A stretch of DNA of 36,008 nucleotides from Pyrinomonadaceae bacterium (GTDB taxonomy: Bacteria; Acidobacteriota; Blastocatellia; Pyrinomonadales; Pyrinomonadaceae), in assembly GCA_025922875.1 (NCBI GenBank), contig JAICGZ010000021.1, positions 1-36,008 of the forward strand, given 5' to 3'. A program made the translations under genes and the position numbers. The notes under the pieces are model-generated. The model had not been told where the DNA came from, did no database searches, and saw nothing but the letters and a program-made list of their open reading frames with translations. The first letter of the stretch is position 1. Every line of letters begins with the position of its first letter. Of this stretch, positions 33,257 to 36,008 are shown in pieces.

Positions 33257-35045
33257 GCGTCACCTCCTGACTTCGTTTATCGGTCTCTTCGTCAATCCAT
33301 AAAGGCAAGGTCACGATGAACGTAGTGCCCACACCTTGTTTGCTCTCGACGTTTATTTGCCCGTCCAATTGCGAGACAATGTATTGCGCTAAATATAGAC
33401 CCAGGCCAACTCCTGGTGCTGCCGTACCCGATGAGTGTGCAGGGCCATCCGCGACACGATAAAACTTGGAGAAGATATGTGGTAAATCCGATTCGGGAAT
33501 TCCTTTACCCGTATCGCTTACGCGGATCGCCATTTCGTTTTCTGTCTCCCGGGCAGAAACCTTAATCCGGCCGCCTTCGGGTGTGTACTTGATAGCGTTA
33601 TCAATTAGACCGCGAATCACTCTTCGCAATACTTCGACGTCACCACTGACAGCGGATAAACCTGAGGGAACATCGGTGGTCAACGTTAGACCGAGCGATT
33701 CTACGCGGTGTCGCTCGACCTCTACGCAAGAACTTATCACCTCGCCAATGTTTACGCTCGTTTTGCGGGGCTTGTAAGCTCCTGATTCAATTCGTGAAAG
33801 ATCGAGCAGGTTGCCAACGAAATCGATTTGCCGGTCACATTCGATGGCGATGGTCTTTGAGTAATCGAGTTTGTCCTCCTCGGCGATATCTCTTCGCTGT
33901 AGCAGGTGGGCCAACAGCTTGATTGTCGTCAAAGGCGTCTTGAGTTCGTGAGAAACACTGCTGACAAACTCTGACTTCAATCGATCCAGTTCCGTCAAAC
34001 GTTCTTCACGTTCGGCGATCTGCGTGGCCATTGTGTTGAAAGCGTCGCCGAGATCGCCAATCTCACCGCCTCCGAGTCGCGGCGCCCTCGCGGTTAGGTC
34101 ACCTCCACCCAGACGCTGTGCTGCCGCACGCAGACGTCGCACTGACAGCACAATACTGCGCTCAATCACGAGCGCTGCGCCAAACGCCAACAACAAAGCG
34201 ATCAGACCCGTAAACGCATAACGAATCAGACGTTGCCGCGCAGGTTCGTACAGGGTCGAGCTGGGAATGCCGATCATCGCGACCAGCCCGGATTCTCTTA
34301 CGTTCGCGATCCCGTACACGCGATTGATTCCATCAATCGGACTGGTCAGCTCGATAACATTAGTTCGGTCATTTGTGAGTACCGACGAGCGTGGTTCCCA
34401 ACTTATATCGCCTTCGGAAGTTGCTGAGTGATGTGCTTCGAAACCGCGACGCCGGTAAAGAACCCGTCCATTGGAATCAACGACAGAAATGACGACTTGT
34501 GATGAGAGTTCAATGCTGTCGAAGAGTTGATTGATCGCCGCGCCATCAATGCGTGCAATCACAGCGCCGCCTTTTTGAATCGGGACGGCGATGATCACGA
34601 TGGGTCGAGCCTCGTCCACTGTGCGATCGGTAGCGACGGCCCAGGAATCACGTTCACGCATTTGTGAGACGAGATAGTCTGTAAGCGCGTTAGAAAGGAT
34701 CTCCCGGCGAGTAGGTTGCGCCATCAAGGTTGTGCCGGCGGCATTCGTGATGCGTAAGTCGAGCCAGAACGGTCTCGTTTGTAGCACGTTTTCCAGATAC
34801 TCCCGTATTATCGGAGTACGAGTGTCTTTGTCACCAGCCAGTGCTGCAATGGCATCGAGCCCCCTCTTCTGGTCGATGAGCCAACGGTCGAGAGCTACCG
34901 ATGCGAGCTCGACCTGTTGCTTAACGGAGTCGGTCAATTGAGACCGACTCAGTCGCCACATATTTCTGAGATCAAGCGCGCCAACGACAACCAGCGGCAC
35001 AGCTACACCGATCGCCAGGAGCAACAATTTGCCGCGAATTCCCAA
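33231..35045 (-). CDS. Membrane sensor histidine kinase (dCache-like sensor, HAMP, HisKA, HATPase_c), TTG start
   Basis: Translation starts at TTG (35043-35045) seven bases after GGAG. The 604-residue kinase has TM1 at about 7-24, a large periplasmic region (about 30-270) of the double-Cache/PAS-like kind ('VVISVVDSNGRVLYRRRG', 'INRVYGIANVRESGLVAMIGIPSSTLYEPARQ'), TM2 (about 277-297), HAMP (about 300-350) and HisKA with the phospho-accepting His366 (SVSHELKTPL). The HATPase domain shows N, G1 and G2 boxes ('LIDNAIKYTPEGG', 'DTGKGIPESDLPHIFSKFYR', 'GVGLGLYLAQYIV'). It should sense a small extracytoplasmic ligand. Its stop lies inside the response-regulator gene (26-base overlap), so the pair is co-translated. 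Confidence 0.93.
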   Translation of the reverse strand: MGIRGKLLLLAIGVAVPLVVVGALDLRNMWRLSRSQLTDSVKQQVELASVALDRWLIDQKRGLDAIAALAGDKDTRTPIIREYLENVLQTRPFWLDLRITNAAGTTLMAQPTRREILSNALTDYLVSQMRERDSWAVATDRTVDEARPIVIIAVPIQKGGAVIARIDGAAINQLFDSIELSSQVVISVVDSNGRVLYRRRGFEAHHSATSEGDISWEPRSSVLTNDRTNVIELTSPIDGINRVYGIANVRESGLVAMIGIPSSTLYEPARQRLIRYAFTGLIALLLAFGAALVIERSIVLSVRRLRAAAQRLGGGDLTARAPRLGGGEIGDLGDAFNTMATQIAEREERLTELDRLKSEFVSSVSHELKTPLTTIKLLAHLLQRRDIAEEDKLDYSKTIAIECDRQIDFVGNLLDLSRIESGAYKPRKTSVNIGEVISSCVEVERHRVESLGLTLTTDVPSGLSAVSGDVEVLRRVIRGLIDNAIKYTPEGGRIKVSARETENEMAIRVSDTGKGIPESDLPHIFSKFYRVADGPAHSSGTAAPGVGLGLYLAQYIVSQLDGQINVESKQGVGTTFIVTLPLWIDEETDKRSQEVTHVKALVGS

Positions 35046-35228
35046 CTTCTATCTCCACAACCAAGGTTCTGTTTTCGAGAGGATAAGTATAGCAACAAGA
35101 GAGGTGCCGGGGTATTGGAGCGCTATGCCGTTGATGGTTTCATATAACTCCTCTGCACAACTCTTCGAATGTTTCTGTATGTGCGGTGTGATCAGCAACA
35201 GACCATCACAGAATTCCGGAGAGTTGCG

Positions 35229-35256
35229 CAGAGAAGACCATTACCAGAGAAGACCA
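35229..35256. repeat. Short direct repeat CAGAGAAGACCA
   Basis: CAGAGAAGACCA occurs at 35229-35240 and 35245-35256 with a 16-base period, near the 3' end of the exported-protein gene. It is probably minor; a double binding site or replication slippage are both possible. Confidence 0.4.
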
Positions 35257-35274
35257 CTAAAGGTGAACCGCGCA

Positions 35275-35796
35275 TTACATTTTCTGCATGGTTATCGTGA
35301 CGATAGGTTTGTCTCCCGCGGTCCGGTTGTACGACACCCAGTAGCCTGCGTCGGGGTAACGATTTAGCTGATACATAGAACCGTCAGCTTTCTCCTGTAG
35401 TGCTGATCCGAGCACTGCATCCGGAGACGGCGGATTGCTATTATCGCCGAAGTAATCTATGGAAATGGCGATTACCTTACCTTGATCGTCGTAGTAAACC
35501 TGAGCCGATTCACGTTCTGAGAAAACCAGAAAATCCTGCTGCTTGCCTTCCTTGATTCCATCCAGTTTCGCCCGCACTTCTTCAGCCGCCATGCCGATTG
35601 TTACGCCGCGGTAAGCCGTAAATACGGGAACGTTAACGGTTGCAGCATTACTCGCCGATTTATCGATGGCGGAGGCGACTTCTTCTTGCACTGACAGGCT
35701 GGATCCAGTCTGTCCATTAGCGGTAGAGATCGTCAGAATTAAAACGACCGCAGACAGTGATAAGTAATGAATAAAGGTTTTTGTATTGAATCCCAT
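35275..35796 (-). CDS. Exported hypothetical protein
   Basis: The ATG at 35796 is chosen because GGGAGG lies just ahead of it; the longer frame from 35877 has no such site and no signal peptide at its start. The 173-residue product begins MGFNTKTFIHYLSLSAVVLILTISTANGQ, a signal peptide. The mature part has 'VFTAYRGVTIGMAAEEVRAKLDGIKEGKQQDFLVFSERESAQVYYDDQGKVIAISIDYFGDNSNPP' and 'DGSMYQLNRYPDAGYWVSYNRTAGDKPIVTITMQKM', an alpha/beta domain. The 'YRGVTIGMAAEEVRAKL' start is reminiscent of SmpA/OmlA-like or similar periplasmic domains, but I cannot name it. It lies upstream of the kinase on the same strand (230 bases apart) and divergent from the gene beginning at 35950. Confidence 0.8.
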   Translation of the reverse strand: MGFNTKTFIHYLSLSAVVLILTISTANGQTGSSLSVQEEVASAIDKSASNAATVNVPVFTAYRGVTIGMAAEEVRAKLDGIKEGKQQDFLVFSERESAQVYYDDQGKVIAISIDYFGDNSNPPSPDAVLGSALQEKADGSMYQLNRYPDAGYWVSYNRTAGDKPIVTITMQKM

Positions 35797-35891
35797 CTGT
35801 ACCTCCCTTCGTATAGGTGAATTCACCAAGCCCATAGGTATGATACCGGAGGTCAATTTTGGGTACATCAGTAACACTACTTAGACCACAT

Positions 35892-35905
35892 AAGTGTTTT
35901 CACTT
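35892..35905. promoter_or_regulatory. Small inverted repeat between the last two divergent genes
   Basis: AAGTG (35892-35896), TTTT, CACTT (35901-35905) is a perfect 5-bp inverted repeat in the 153-bp divergent region. It is weak on its own and offered only as a candidate operator. Confidence 0.2.
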
Positions 35906-35949
35906 GTAAACTCAGGGCTGTCTTTGACAAGAGACTGAAAGGAGGCGCT

Positions 35950-36008
35950 ATGAACACCAACACCAGGCGCTTCGGCGTCACGCTCGAGGTCTACTCAAAA
36001 AGTTCTTG
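35950..36008 (+). CDS. Start of an unidentified plus-strand gene (truncated by window end)
   Basis: AAAGGAGG lies just ahead of an ATG at 35950, and the frame is open to the end of the window (MNTNTRRFGVTLEVYSKSS...). The basic, polar start shows no signal peptide. The ribosome site is strong and the gene is divergent from the exported protein at 35275-35796, so a real gene is likely. Nineteen residues are too few to identify it. Confidence 0.7.
   Translation, partial: MNTNTRRFGVTLEVYSKSS

Overview
The window looks like chromosomal DNA of an environmental Gram-negative bacterium, most likely an Acidobacteriota member (Blastocatellia-like). This is inferred from two giant Oar-type TonB-dependent receptors with an N-terminal carboxypeptidase-regulatory-like domain, a PEP-CTERM protein, a mid-range base composition and many short palindromic intergenic repeats. 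No rRNA, tRNA, CRISPR array, phage gene or transposase was seen.

Layout. 1-363: 3' end of a PEP-CTERM protein. 712-7501: a plus-strand copper/silver efflux locus (Cys/Met-rich secreted protein, YtkA-like lipoprotein, CusA-type RND pump with a conserved Met triad, TolC-like channel, adaptor). 8042-11671: Oar-like receptor 1. 11960-13197 (minus): ArsR regulator, OsmC-like protein and an exported small beta-rich protein. 13425-19588 (plus, divergent): DUF2892 membrane protein, TolC-like channel, lipoprotein adaptor and an HAE-type RND pump. The two divergent units share a 227-bp control region with a perfect ArsR-style inverted repeat. 19625-19957 (minus): unknown small protein. 20307-24445: TPR protein followed by Oar-like receptor 2. 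24598-25628: winged-helix protein divergent from a cytoplasmic fasciclin-domain protein. 25695-29973 (minus): a PBP2-type transpeptidase downstream of a fused trehalose-6-phosphate synthase/phosphatase. 30245-31876: trehalose synthase. 32066-32503 (minus): second fasciclin protein. 32627-35045 (minus): histidine kinase and LuxR-type response regulator, overlapping. 35275-35796 (minus): exported unknown. 35950 to the end: start of another plus-strand gene.

Themes. The genes are mostly cell-envelope and stress functions: two complete tripartite RND pumps, two outer-membrane receptors, two trehalose routes on divergent transcripts, a cell-wall transpeptidase, two fasciclin proteins and a two-component system.

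The most unusual content is non-coding. One family of about 150-bp terminal-inverted-repeat elements occurs twice, each copy flanked by its own perfect 9-bp direct repeat, which indicates recent independent transposition. A second palindromic family also occurs twice, each time exactly between the 3' ends of convergent genes, with terminal inverted repeats that differ between copies but stay self-complementary. Further candidates are a shared palindrome upstream of both Oar-receptor units, the ArsR operator, and hairpins at the translation starts of the PBP2 and trehalose genes.
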